DNA of 64,000 nucleotides from Trichostrongylus colubriformis. Lineage: Eukaryota; Nematoda; Chromadorea; Rhabditida; Trichostrongylidae. Below the pieces are notes generated by a model, which was not told the DNA's origin, searched no databases, and saw only the letters and a list, made by a program, of their open reading frames with translations. Of the stretch, positions 47,720 through 57,834 are shown piece after piece. The stretch spans positions 44,410,727 to 44,474,726 of the forward strand of contig OZ022259.1 in the NCBI GenBank assembly GCA_963978905.1, read 5' to 3'. Position 1 is the stretch's first letter. The number at the start of each line of letters is the position of its first letter. The position numbers and the translations under genes are program-made.

Positions 47720-47966
47720 CAGTTGGACTGGCGCCCACCACTGCGCGCATCGAACAGGCGAGCACGCAAAATGAGCTTGATCGATATCGATTGTTGGGTA
47801 TGAAAATTCAAACGGGTTGCTAAGAGAGGCCTCCGCAGAAAAAGGGAAAAAGAAACAAAATTCCGTGAATTTCATCTTTCCCCATATCTATCGATATCGA
47901 TCATGCTCATTTTGCATGCTGCCCTGTTTGATGCGCACAGTAGTGTGCGCCAGTCCAACTGGCGTT
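47720..47966. mobile_element. MITE of the GGCGCACACTACTG family in the left arm
   Basis: About 75 bp terminal inverted repeats, from CCAGTTGGACTGGCGCCCAC to the mirror CAGTCCAACTGG. Both end inward at the palindromic word ATCGATATCGAT. The core is AG-rich and non-coding. Confidence 0.65.
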
Positions 47967-47991
47967 AGAAAATTGAGACAGTAACAGGAAA

Positions 47992-48551
47992 GTTACTAGA
48001 AGGATGCTGAGTTATGGGCAAAAGCTTCGGTGGCGGACGGGACTCGAACCCGCACTTCATCCTTTCCGGAGATATGTGCTGTGCTCCTGGGAATCCATTA
48101 CACTACCGACACCACCTTCACCCTAACTCAGCTTTCTGAATGGTATATTTACCATAGCTTATCAGCACTCACACGTATAACGTGTTGAGCCGGTTTGCCA
48201 ATATCGGCATCGAACCGTGAAGCTGAAAGCTTTAGTAATGATTTTGATATTTTTAATTTTTGATAACTGCAGTTTATCGCCGCAGCTCGCGATGCGAAAG
48301 TTACTAGAAGGATGCTGAGTTATGGGCAAAAGCTTCGGTGGCGGACGGGACTCGAACCCGCACTTCGTCCTTTCCGGGGATATGTGCTAATCCATTACAC
48401 TACCGACACCACCTTCACCCTAACTCAGCTTTCTAAATGGTATATTTACCATAGCTTATCAGCACTCACACGTATAACGTGTTGAGCCGGTTGGCCAATA
48501 TCGGCATCGAACCGTGAAGCTGAAAGCTTTAGTAATGATTAGTAATTAATG
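47992..48551 (-). mobile_element. Dimer of a tRNA-derived SINE
   Basis: Two head-to-tail units, each about 245 bp (from 47,992 and from about 48,296), joined by a roughly 58 bp AT/GC-mixed spacer. On the minus strand each has a tRNA-like head GGTGTCGGTAGTGTAATGG, with a perfect A box (TAGTGTAATGG), and a T-arm with a perfect B box (GTTCGAGTC). In the second unit (lower 11 bases lost) the tRNA-like part is 74 nt, and six of seven acceptor pairs form. A second B-box-like GTTCGATGC lies upstream in each unit. AGTAACAGGAA flanks the insertion at 47,980 and 48,552. The mirrored arm at 52,380-52,400 shows the empty site. Confidence 0.8.
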
Positions 48552-49334
48552 AGTAACAGGAAAAACAAACAGCCACCACCACTTGCTGTCACACGCCATC
48601 ACGATCTAAGTTTCATCTCCCATACATATTACTGTTGAGGACCGTTGTCCCAACTATGATGCTCAACAGTTTCCTCTCAACAAAAAGAACGCAACAGATT
48701 CTTGTTTTCGGACTGTCATCTGCCAGACGTAATAGGCTTCAAACACCCATCCAACGTGTACGATCTACATGGCAGTAAGAGATGGCAACAGACTTTATCA
48801 AGTGTCATCGTTTTCGATCACCCTCCATTACGGCGCCCTTAACACCCCACATAGTAACATCTGTGAGTAAAACGATTCACGGCCAATCGGAAAGACGCAA
48901 CGGATTAGTTGGCGTTCGTCTTCTGACATTTCTTACTGATGTTTATCAGTCATTATCATGCTAGGTCTCCCACCATTAAAGTCCCCGCACCAATCCTCAA
49001 GATACCCATTTTGTCAAGGCTCTAGGGAAATGCGAAGGAGCGACAACTGCCCTCTGACGCTTGTTATCAAGTCTTATCAGTCAGTGTCTACTCGGATCAC
49101 CTACCGTTCCTGTCCTTGTACCACTTTACGTGACACTTATGAGTATCACTTGAGGCGAAGTGGTCACTATTGGAAGTTTAGATAGTTTAAGACTTGATAA
49201 GGAGCGTCAGAGGGCAGTTGTCGCCGAATCTCCTTCGCATTTCCCTAGAGCCTTGACAAAATGGGTATCTGAGGACTGGTGCGGGGACTTCAATGATGGG
49301 TGATCTAGCATGATAATGACTGATAAACGTCAGT

Positions 49335-51455
49335 AAGATAGTTCAGATGATACCGTTCGATTTGATACCCTTGGTCACCCCAGTCGATGTCAGCAAGACA
49401 CGATTGGAGAGTCAAAATAAACAAGAGTGGAGATAATGAGTTACCTTGTCTGACACCTCGCTGAATATCAATCTCCATCTCCATCGAGTCCAGGACCAAA
49501 AACGATCGTCCAGCAGCATACAGCTGTTTTATCATTCAAACAGTGCAGTCATCTACTCCGAACTTTTCCATTGCCTTCCAAATAATCTCGTATTCGATGG
49601 TATCAAAAGCTTTTTGGTGGTCAATGAAGACCATATGTAGCGGCTTTCTCCATTCACAACATTTCTCAATCAGTAAGTTGACGGACATGATGTGATCACG
49701 GGTGGAAAAGTTACGTCTGAACCCAGCTTGTTCATTTGGGATGAACTCCGAAGCCACTTCTTCTACTCGGCGGGCCAGTGCACGGGTAAGAACTTTGAGG
49801 ACAGTTGATAGTAGAGAGATTGGTCTGTAGTTGCTAATATTTAGTGGGTCTCCTTTCTTGTAGAGGAGGATGGTTTTGGCTTTGACAAGGTTTTCTGGAA
49901 ACTTGTTGGACTCGAAATGCTGGTTTAGTACTCTGGCAAGGTCATCCGCGCATAGAGGCATCAGATACTTCGTCCAGATGGGATTCCGTCAGCACCAGGT
50001 GCAGTATTTCCACGGATTCTCTTACATGCTTCGCGAAGTTCGTCTGCTGTAATAGGGCGTCTGTGTGAGCCGGCCGCTGAGAAAACGAAAGGACCATTGT
50101 GGGATTTGTAGAGGTTGTTGTCGAATGCAGTTGCAATGACCATGGCTTCGTGAAGGGTCGATGATAGGGTACCATCAGGATATCGGAGTTGGGCTATTTG
50201 TTTTCGTTCATAGGCTAACTCATGTAGTGCATGCCTTATCTTCAATTTTCCTATTGCGTTTTGCATGACACGGTCGTTGTGCTTGCGGAGATCATCGGTG
50301 AGTGACCACCTAACTTGTTTGCACAGTAGCGTGTATAGCACAATAGATGTTGATCCATTTGCAAGTCCAAACTTTTGCTTTCTTCTCTCTGCCATTAGTG
50401 CCACTGTTCTATCAGAGATTCGCCCCACCATTTCCTGCCGCGTTCGTGTTATGGCCATGCAACTGAGCGCAGCGTGCACAAAACTTGAGATGTCAAAGCC
50501 GTTCACCGGACGCGGCTGGGTTGCCATTGCAGCCTGTAGTTTTAGCTTGTCGAACAGTGGAGGTGATTGTCTTGGCTTTTGCGGGAAACGGGTAGGCCTC
50601 ATGCACATCGCCAGAGTTATTCGCACTATTCGATGGTCACTCCCAACGTTGCATCCGGAATGAGTCGACACGTCGCGAACGTACTTAAGATTCTTGCACA
50701 ACACGTGGTCTATCTCACTGCGGGTGTTCCCATTTGGACTTCTCCATGTCCATTTCCGACCAAATCGCTTTTTGAAGAATGTGTTGGCAACAATTAGACT
50801 ATTTGCGTCGCAGAAGGAAAGCAGGGAAACACCCCGGTCGTTTCGGTTACCAGTTCCAAAAGGACCACAAACAATTTCTTTGTTCTTCGAGCGCCCAACA
50901 ACTGCATTAAAGTTGCCACATATGATTTCTGGTACTACTGTGCTTTTTGTGGTTAATCTTGCAGCTTCTATTTCTTCTAGGAATCGTTCAAACTCATCGT
51001 CTGGGGCTGCAGAGGTCGGTGCGTGCACGTGAATGAGGCTAAGACGTCTACTCTTTATAATAAATTCGGCTTGGATTACGCGATCGCTTATGTAACGTAC
51101 ACCAACAAGCTTCTTGTGCATACGTGACGACATATACAGCCCTACATCAGCATATGTGGGGACATTGTCACAACGTCCACTGTTGTAGAACACAGATCCA
51201 AGATGAGTGCACACACGGTTAGGTCTTCGAGTTTCAGCCAGTCCGAGCACAGAAAACTTGAAATTCTTGACACTGGCTTCGACATCCGCGAGTCGTTGTT
51301 GAGAGCGCAGGCCTCGGACATTGACAGTGGCTATCTTCATGAAGGTTCTTGCACGGGGGTCGCTAACGCCTGCTGGGTTCGACGGCGAAGTCATCGTAGG
51401 CAGAACCAACCGTCCGCGGTGAGGGTAGACGAATGGAATGAGATCCCAAGATCGT
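49335..51455 (-). pseudogene. RTE-type LINE copy C, inverted 5' segment (endonuclease and RT)
   Basis: The longest open frame of the window lies here (51,340 down to 49,961 from MKIATVNVRGL). It reads an AP-endonuclease with GLAETRRPNR (catalytic Glu), IICGNFNAVVG (the usual G-D-F-N Asp replaced by Asn), RSEIDHVLC and GSDHRIV. A linker and APGADGIPSG follow. After one frameshift near 49,975, the RT continues with KAKTILLYKKGDP, SNYRPISLLSTVLKVL, EQAGFRRNFSTRDHI and FIDHQKAFDTIEY. After a further break come QRGVRQGNSLSPLLFILTL and IERYHLNYLT. It stops at 49,335 before the FADD box. It is much better preserved than copies A and B. Confidence 0.85.
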
Positions 51456-52008
51456 CTACAAGAAATAAGTCGAAGGATAAGTGCCGCGTGGAACATTAAC
51501 AGAAGAGTCCGAACATTGCTGAAAAGTCGAATAACGTCACTTATGATCAAGCGACGCTTCTTCCACATATGCGTATTACCCACTCTACTGTACGGATGTG
51601 AAACGTGGTCCTTGACCAAGACAGCCGAGGACCGTCTGAAAAAATGTCAACGACGAATGGAGCGCCAAATGTTAGGCCTTCGACTTCGCGACCGAGTATC
51701 GAACACAATACTGCGAGCAAGGACTAAACTAACAGACGCTGTCGTCGAAGCCAGAAAACGCAAGTGGATGTACGCGAATAAGTTGATGACAAGAGACCAC
51801 ACACGGTGGGAAGTACGGCTATTGAACTGGAATCCTAGTGGAAACAGATCAGTTGGACGACCACGTATGCGATGGGAAGATGATTTCAAGATGTTCGCTG
51901 GAGTAGATTGGAAGAACATGGCTACAACTTCTGAATGGTTTGAGATCATGGCCCGTTTCTCTGTTTATGTCGGATGAATAACGGAAATGAATGTAAATAA
52001 ATGTAAGT
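51440..52008 (+). pseudogene. RTE-type LINE copy C, sense 3' segment and tail
   Basis: Open frame from LQEISRRISAAWNINRRVRT (about 51,456), through RRFFHICVLPTLLYGCETWS and KTAEDRLKKCQRRMERQMLG, to VGRPRMRWEDDFKMF, with stop at 51,975. This is the C-terminal part of an RTE polyprotein. The tail ATGTAAATAAATGTAAGT runs to 52,008. The 5' part of the same element lies inverted directly upstream. AAACGTCAGT flanks the whole unit at 49,325-49,334 and 52,009-52,018. This is the layout left by twin priming. Confidence 0.85.
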
Positions 52009-52411
52009 AAACGTCAGTGAGAAATGTCAGAAGACGAACGCCAACTAATCCGTTGCGTCTTTCCGATTGACCGTGAAGTGTTTTACTCACGGATGTTATT
52101 TGGGGTGTTAAGGGCGCCGTAATGGAGAGTGATCGAACACTTGATAAAGTCTGTTGCCATCTCTTACTGCCATGTAGGTCGTAGACGTTGGATGGGTGTT
52201 TGAAGCCTATTACGTCTGGCAGATGACAGTCCGAAAACAAGAATCTGTTGCGTTCTTTTTGTTGAGAGGAAACTGTTGAGCATCATAGTTGGGACAACGG
52301 TCCTCAACAGTAATATGTATGGTAGATGAAACTTAGATCGTGATGGCGTGTGACAGCAAGTGGTGGTGGCTGTTTGTTTTTCCTGTTACTGTCTCAATTT
52401 TCTAACGCCAG

Positions 52412-52656
52412 TTGGGCTGGCGCACACTACTGTGCGCATCAAACAGGGGAGCACGCAAAATGAGCATGGTCGATATCGATTGATATGGGGAAATATGGAA
52501 TTCACGAAATTTTGTTTCCTTTTCCTTTTTTTCTGCGGAGGTCTCTCTTAGCAACCCGTTTGAATTTTTATACCCAACAATCGATATCGATCAAGCTCAT
52601 TTTGCGTGCTCGCCTGTTCGATGCGCGCAGTAGTGTAAGCCAGCCCAACTGGTCTA
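52412..52656. mobile_element. MITE of the GGCGCACACTACTG family in the right arm
   Basis: Mirror copy of the element at 47,720-47,966, with the same ATCGATATCGAT inner ends and the same boundaries. It was therefore present before the palindrome formed. Confidence 0.65.
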
Positions 52657-52753
52657 TTCTCTAAGCAAACCATTCTTTTATATCCCTCTAATATATAAAC
52701 CAGTAACTTTGGGCGACAATTTGTATGTCCATCTGTATGTCTGTCCCTCCGCA

Positions 52754-53345
52754 AGTAAGTGGTTGTGATATTTAGATGATGATAGGGGATATCGCCGCAC
52801 GGTGTTTGGGGATACTAACTGGGACTATCAGTCTAGGGCCACATTATCGTTGCGATAACACTTCTAACTTATATAAACATCTACCAAGTACACCCACATC
52901 CATATTGCGGTGTGCTGACGTCGCGCTAGGTGTCAGCACACTGAGATGGCATGCACGTATAATGGGTTGTCGGAGGAGTAGTGCCGTCTGGACTACTGAT
53001 CAAAGAGTGGGCAATTAAGTAAGCAAAAACCTTTCCGAGTGGTGGACGTTTCAGTATCAGTAAGCTATCATTATTCAGGCAAAGGGTTAAAACAGATAAT
53101 GGATCTTACCACTATAGGATGGCAGAACTCCGATTACCATTTCTAATAGATGACACCGATGGTTGATTTCACCAGCATAAGTGTGAATCCAATGTAACTG
53201 TAGGTCCTGCTTCCGCCGAACCACATCGCTGAGTTATTTCTGTTCATATTATCTTGTGCGTGACCCGCAGCTCATCCGTCCAATGTGACGCGCGAGGCAC
53301 ATCGCGTGGATAAAAATGGTAGGTGGTAAATTCGCTCCTCAGTCA
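52754..53345 (-). repeat. Family-R head region beyond the palindrome
   Basis: The reverse complement matches 30,515-31,140: the GTGTGCTGACGTCGCGCTAG block (52,910), a TATATAAA motif, and the GTGACGCGCGAGG block (53,284). No counterpart survives on the left side of the palindrome. Confidence 0.65.
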
Positions 53346-53559
53346 CCGATTACCATTTTTGTTAGCATGCAACACTAACTGAAATTTTACATAGTCTAGC
53401 GATCAATATGCTTAATTGCTCGTGGTATCGCATTGGAAAATGGTTCACTTGCCTTAAATTTATTTGGCATCAAGATCATGAGAAGAACCAAAACTAAGTA
53501 TGCTCGCCCAGTGACAAAGAGCATCACACACTCCAACTGTAGTTTCATATTGTGGTGGT

Positions 53560-53925
53560 TAGCAGTGTACGGAATTCCCAGTCTGGTTGCTGGTGACTCT
53601 TAACAACCCTTATCATTATCAGAGTCGATCCGACCATTGAAATTCCCCCACCGCTCCTTACAACTCCATGTGTGAACACTCCACTGTCAGTTGGAAGGCA
53701 AAACGGATATGGTGACATTTGCTTTCTGGCACTCAATATCAAATCTTCCAGCTGTTATCAATATGGATCACCCACCGCTGATGTACCCGTCCCACCCCGC
53801 ACAAAATTTATGAGTGTCAATGCTCACCCGAAAGGCGCAACAACTTTGGTGACATTCGCCTTTCGACGCTTCTTACCACATAGGCTCACGGAAACAGATG
53901 ATCTTACATCAATCAGTCACACCTC
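53560..53925 (-). repeat. Family-R subrepeat array
   Basis: Three reverse-oriented subrepeats. Landmarks are CTTATCATTATCAGAGTCG, ACCCGTCCCACCCCGCA, and AAAGGCGCAAC with GGTGACATTCGCC. It ends just before the Penelope-like fragment. Confidence 0.6.
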
Positions 53926-53969
53926 GATTGAAATTCGACTCGTCGTCAGCTGCGTGAGAGGATCTACTA

Positions 53970-55105
53970 GGCTCTACGTGAAACAACTCATGGCTCTGCT
54001 ACATGAGTGCCTCAATTGCAACGTTTTCAGATGGTCGGGGAGTATTTTAGGCAGGCCGGAGCTTAACGATGGGAAAACGATTGGCGACCATTTCGACAAT
54101 AGCTTTCATGTCCAGAATAGAGGCGCCTGTGCTGGAAGTAACCCCTATGATTTATTGCCGATACATAGATAATTTTTGTAATCTGCTCAACACGGGGCAG
54201 ATGAGTCTGTGCTCCGATTGACTAAACCGGCAATCAGAGCATATAAACCGGAGGGATAACCCTCCAAAGAATTGGCTGCCTTCTTCAAACATCCAAGCAG
54301 GAATTCGAGGAGGCCTGAATTCCACAAAAAGGTAGAGAAAACCCTGCAAAAAAAGTATCGTTGTGCATTTCCGAGCAGACCATCCCCTCCAGACAAAGCA
54401 GGGTGTTAAAAGTACGTTTAGAAAAGCTGCGAAAGTGTGCACTGTAGAAGAGGAGCACAACGATTCACTGAACTTCGCACGCGAAATAGTGTGCTCAATG
54501 GCAGCCAGACCGCTCGGACCTCACATGGATGCAGTAATGGCGGTGCAGTCAACAGAGAGGGAAAAGTTCCTTTCATAATGCCATTCGTTTCCGATGAAGT
54601 GAGCACTTCCATAAAAAAAGTACCTGAGGGATCGGGTTTTGAAAATACAGTCGCCATTGTAGGTGTACTGCCTCTGAATTTAAAGCATCGCCTGTCACGC
54701 AATCGACTCTACGGCCGTTTGTGGTTACCCCCAATTGTGCGGTGCGTCCAACGAGTAGGGAAGGTGACAGCACCATTGCAGGTGTAGTCTATAAAATTAC
54801 TTGTAACAGTTGTGGGGATGAGTACACAGGCAAAACGGAGAGACCTCTGCACATGAGATTGAAGAAGCACGTGGAAAACCAGGTCAAGCACATCAACTGG
54901 TCCGAGAGTCTACCGCGTTCAAAAACATGAAGCTGACGACTCCGAGGTCAGGGTTGAGGTGCTGGCACAAGAATCACAGCTGTTCGCGCGGAAGTGCCCT
55001 AACACATTCACGATTCAGTTCATTCATCCAAAAATGAACCGGAGAGAAGAATGGTCTATGATAACACAGGAACTGATGCCTTATATAAGGATAGCCACCT
55101 AACTG
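53970..55105 (+). pseudogene. Penelope-like retroelement 1: RT end and GIY-YIG endonuclease
   Basis: The RT part begins LYVKQLMALLHECLNCNVFR, then in a shifted frame IAFMSRIEAPVL and YCRYIDNF (about 54,155). Asn stands in place of the second catalytic Asp of the usual Y-I-D-D. Then come NNWLPSSNIQ-like residues and FRADHPLQTKQGVKSTF. The linker reads VPFIMPFVSDEVSTSIKK and LKHRLSRNRLY. The GIY-YIG endonuclease follows near 54,785 with GVVYKITCNSCGDEYTGKTE and RPLHMRLKKHVE. The C-terminal segment EVLAQESQLFARKC to EEWSMITQELMPYI runs to about 55,100. The C-x-x-C finger typical of these elements is present. Several frameshifts and stops. Confidence 0.85.
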
Positions 55106-55654
55106 TGAGGTTGGGCAACAACCAGTCCCTGTCAGCTGACCGCTTGGTCTTTGGAATCCATTTCATGGCGGGTTCCTCATCTTACGGTTACGGTTAATAG
55201 TCTAAGTGGCCTCGAATTCCGGTGGGTTGAGTTGTGTTTGGACAGGTAGTCATGAACTGTCGTAATCCTTTTAGGCTCTGAAGGCTATTTAGCCATAACT
55301 TTAGCCAATAGATGTATTTTGACAACCACGTTAAAAGTTAAGTAAAAAAGGAGATTAACAAGAAAATGGAGAGACTTTTCGAGCTCCCGACTAACAATCG
55401 GATACATGAAGCTCATATGAAAAAAATCGTCAAACAATTGCTTCGACATTCTTGAAGTTCAGGCCTAGCTCACGTGGGTACTTACAAAGGTGAAAAGAAC
55501 TGAAAACCTGCTTTTAAAAGCATTCTAGTCCACTGTAGTTCTGTCCCTCATTCAGTAATAAGGAAGCCATCGTCTGGAGTGTGGTCGCTCGGCTTCGATG
55601 GTGTCATCAAAAGGTTGAAAGAAATCGGAATCTGGTAAACAGACGTTTCACATT

Positions 55655-56000
55655 ACAAAGAGGAGTGGCTATCCAATAGCAGAATATTTCAGGAGATTAC
55701 AGTGGTCGCGCTAGATCGCTGCGAAGAAAAAGGAACAAAAACTCCTACTGTGTTGAACGTTCGACAGTGGCGACAGACGTTCAGGCCCACAAATCTAAGA
55801 GATCTCCTAGTTCGGAATCGGCAATGCGATCGCCTATGTTCACCCCAATTCTACCTCATCTGACCTTTCAGCAAGCGAGGAGACTGCATAAAATCAGAGA
55901 CAGCTTAAACTCATGCTGTCAGTGCAAGGAGGACTACATCGGGAGACCGGCAGCCTCTTCGAATCCGGGTAAACGAACATCCAGATGGTATGTTGTAGAT
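55655..56000 (+). pseudogene. Penelope-like retroelement 2: linker and GIY-YIG fragment
   Basis: Pieces read GYPIAEYFRRLQ (about 55,662), LNVRQWRQTFRPTNLRDLLV, RNRQCDRLC, then KIRDSLNSCCQCKEDYIG (about 55,890-55,935). A frameshift leads into ETGSLFESG. The arrangement parallels the end of element 1, but the sequence belongs to a different Penelope-like lineage. Only the end survives. Confidence 0.65.
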
Positions 56001-56004
56001 CATC

Positions 56005-56270
56005 AATCATTAATGTCCCTGTCATCCAGTATAAAACCTTTGAGTGTGAACGACTTTGTCAACGCGGAAAGCCAAACGGATTTGGCAACATTTACCTTTT
56101 CACGCTCCTTATCGAATCGTAACAACCATTATAATGTCTCTGATTCACCCCGCAAAAGTCGTGCCATCATGAATGCTTCAGGGTGAACGCGCAAAGCTAG
56201 GCGGATATGGTGGCTCTTGCCTTCTGATGCTCCTTATCGCTTCAACCGCTATCAATTTGGATCACCTAAC
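56005..56270 (-). repeat. Family-R subrepeat array
   Basis: Two reverse-oriented subrepeats with CATTAATGTCCCTGTC, CAAACGGATTTGGCAACATT and CTCCTTATCG landmarks, directly 3' of Penelope-like element 2. Confidence 0.6.
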
Positions 56271-56718
56271 ATCAGGGTCGAGCGTGGCGTCGAGGAATAT
56301 TTTCAAAAAAAAACACGACCCTTTCCTTCTTGAAAAAGGAGCTTCTCTACGACCCCACCCCCACCCCTTATTCGGGTTCCGCTATTTCTGTGTTTTCTAC
56401 CCACCCAATGCATCAAGGAAATTAAGAGCCTCTGCTAAAAAAACACTGCTTTCAAACTCTTGACAAAATAAGAGAAATAATGACCTAACAAAACTCAGTA
56501 GGTATATTTCAAAACAAAAGCGCTCGAAAGAAATAAGAAAACAACGGAATTCTATTCTTATATTTCGAAACGAGAGCGTTGCCGACCATGGTCAGTGTGC
56601 TCGTCCTCTGATGACAATGAAGAAGGCTTAGTAGCCATGCAAATGGGGCACGGCTAAAGGATGAAAAAACAAAAATGGAAAGCTAGAACTACATAGAAGC
56701 CATGTTATGCGCTTCTCT

Positions 56719-56778
56719 GCGCCCCATCTGAACGCCGCATCACTGTCGCGGTAGCGACGCAGCGATTAGATGGGGCGC
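56719..56778. repeat. 60 bp GC-rich hairpin
   Basis: GCGCCCCATCT at 56,719-56,729 pairs perfectly with AGATGGGGCGC at 56,768-56,778. Inner bases (TGTCGC...GCGACG) extend the fold. It stands alone in AT-rich sequence and looks like a remnant of a small foldback repeat. Confidence 0.6.
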
Positions 56779-56799
56779 GAAATCGTCTCCATACTAAAT

Positions 56800-57295
56800 T
56801 TGGACATATTTTGAATACTTGGAGCTTTATTTAGACTCCATCTTTCAGAGTACCGTCAACTGTTTTCTTGATAACTTCCCTAGAGCAAGTGATTCCTTGG
56901 TTTCCCTAATGGTTGCGTAGTTCTCGATATGAATACACAGGCGAGGAAAATTTTGAATAATTTCGAAGTGTTTCACTTCACGTGATCATAACTTCCTACA
57001 AACTTGATCATATGAGTGCAGTCTTGGTACGGGGTCTGCGAGGTTACTGCACTCTAATGACTATCTGAACTATGCCATATCTCCAAAATGTGGCGGTGAC
57101 GCGGTCACGAATCAGAGTTTTGTGGTGGCGTTGCGATCACGAATTAGAGTCTTGTACTCTAGGTCATCGAGGATGAAAAGGGTGGACCATTTACCGAACG
57201 TGTCTGAAGGTTGGGCAGAATCCCTGATTGCATAACGAAAAGGACTTAGCCACCTTTGGATGACTCTCATGCAGGCGTTATGGCAGCAGAAGTAA
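56800..57295. other. No gene recognised
   Basis: Non-coding by inspection. Confidence 0.35.
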
Positions 57296-57299
57296 CATC

Positions 57300-57830
57300 A
57301 AGTCAGAGGAAAGGTATTATATAAGAGACAAACGAGAGGTCGAAGACTCGGCGAAAATACGATAAAGATTTTTCGAAAACAGCTACCTGATGGAGCAAGG
57401 AACATTAGACACCACACTACTGACTCCCATGTGATCACTCAGTTTTTGCCCATAACTCAGCATCTTTGTGACAACTGCCTCTTCCTAAATGAAATACGCT
57501 AAGTCTGTGATGCTTCAACTTTGTTGAATGTTTGCGATGCTGTTTTCACAACCTTTCCTTCAAAAAATTGTATTGTCGTGCTCGGCGATGGAGAAAAGGT
57601 CCTTGTCTTGACAATGAACGAGTCGTGTGCCTTGAAACTAACAAATCTGGCACTACTGACACGACACTCAACTTCTCTTCCATAAATTAGTTTTTCTCAG
57701 AAGGGGTGCTTTGCTGAATCTGAGCTTTCGAGATCTCGTAATGCTCAACACCGACTTCATCAAGCTAGAGGAGAGGGATTATGTAAAAGACAAAGGAGAT
57801 AAGGTCAAGAAACGACTTCAGCGAGCGGTA
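57300..57830 (+). repeat. Diverged direct repeat with a SINE-tail fragment
   Basis: GAGGAAAGGTATTATATAAG (57,306) and GAGGAGAGGGATTATGTAAA (57,764), with the sequences that follow, are related direct copies. TTTTGCCCATAACTCAGCAT at 57,447 equals the 3' end of the SINE dimer at 48 kb. Confidence 0.45.
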
Positions 57831-57834
57831 AAAA

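Larger units (their letters stand above)
47618..52753. mobile_element. Large palindrome of two inverted family-R copies with nested insertions
   Basis: The left arm, 47,618-49,076, is the reverse complement of the right arm, 49,188-52,753, once two insertions are removed. The spacer is 111 bp. Without the insertions the arms are about 887 and 882 bp, with roughly 5% mismatch by eye. Shared landmarks include the GCGGACGGACAGACATACAG head, the MITE at 47,720/52,412, the GGCTGTTTGTTTTTCCTG block and the GACAAAATGGGTATCT block. Family-R sequence continues beyond the right end to about 53,345. On the left it is cut off by an RTE fragment. Confidence 0.85.

Noticed and set aside
48035..48120. tRNA gene on the minus strand
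   Set aside because: Boxes A and B are perfect and one copy is 74 nt long. However, it lies in a duplicated unit with SINE-like flanks and target duplications, one acceptor pair is mismatched and the anticodon loop lacks T33.
49961..51619. Single intact 552-residue host gene
   Set aside because: The content is an RTE endonuclease plus linker. The first 90 residues are antisense to the sense 3' half of the same element, created by the inversion.
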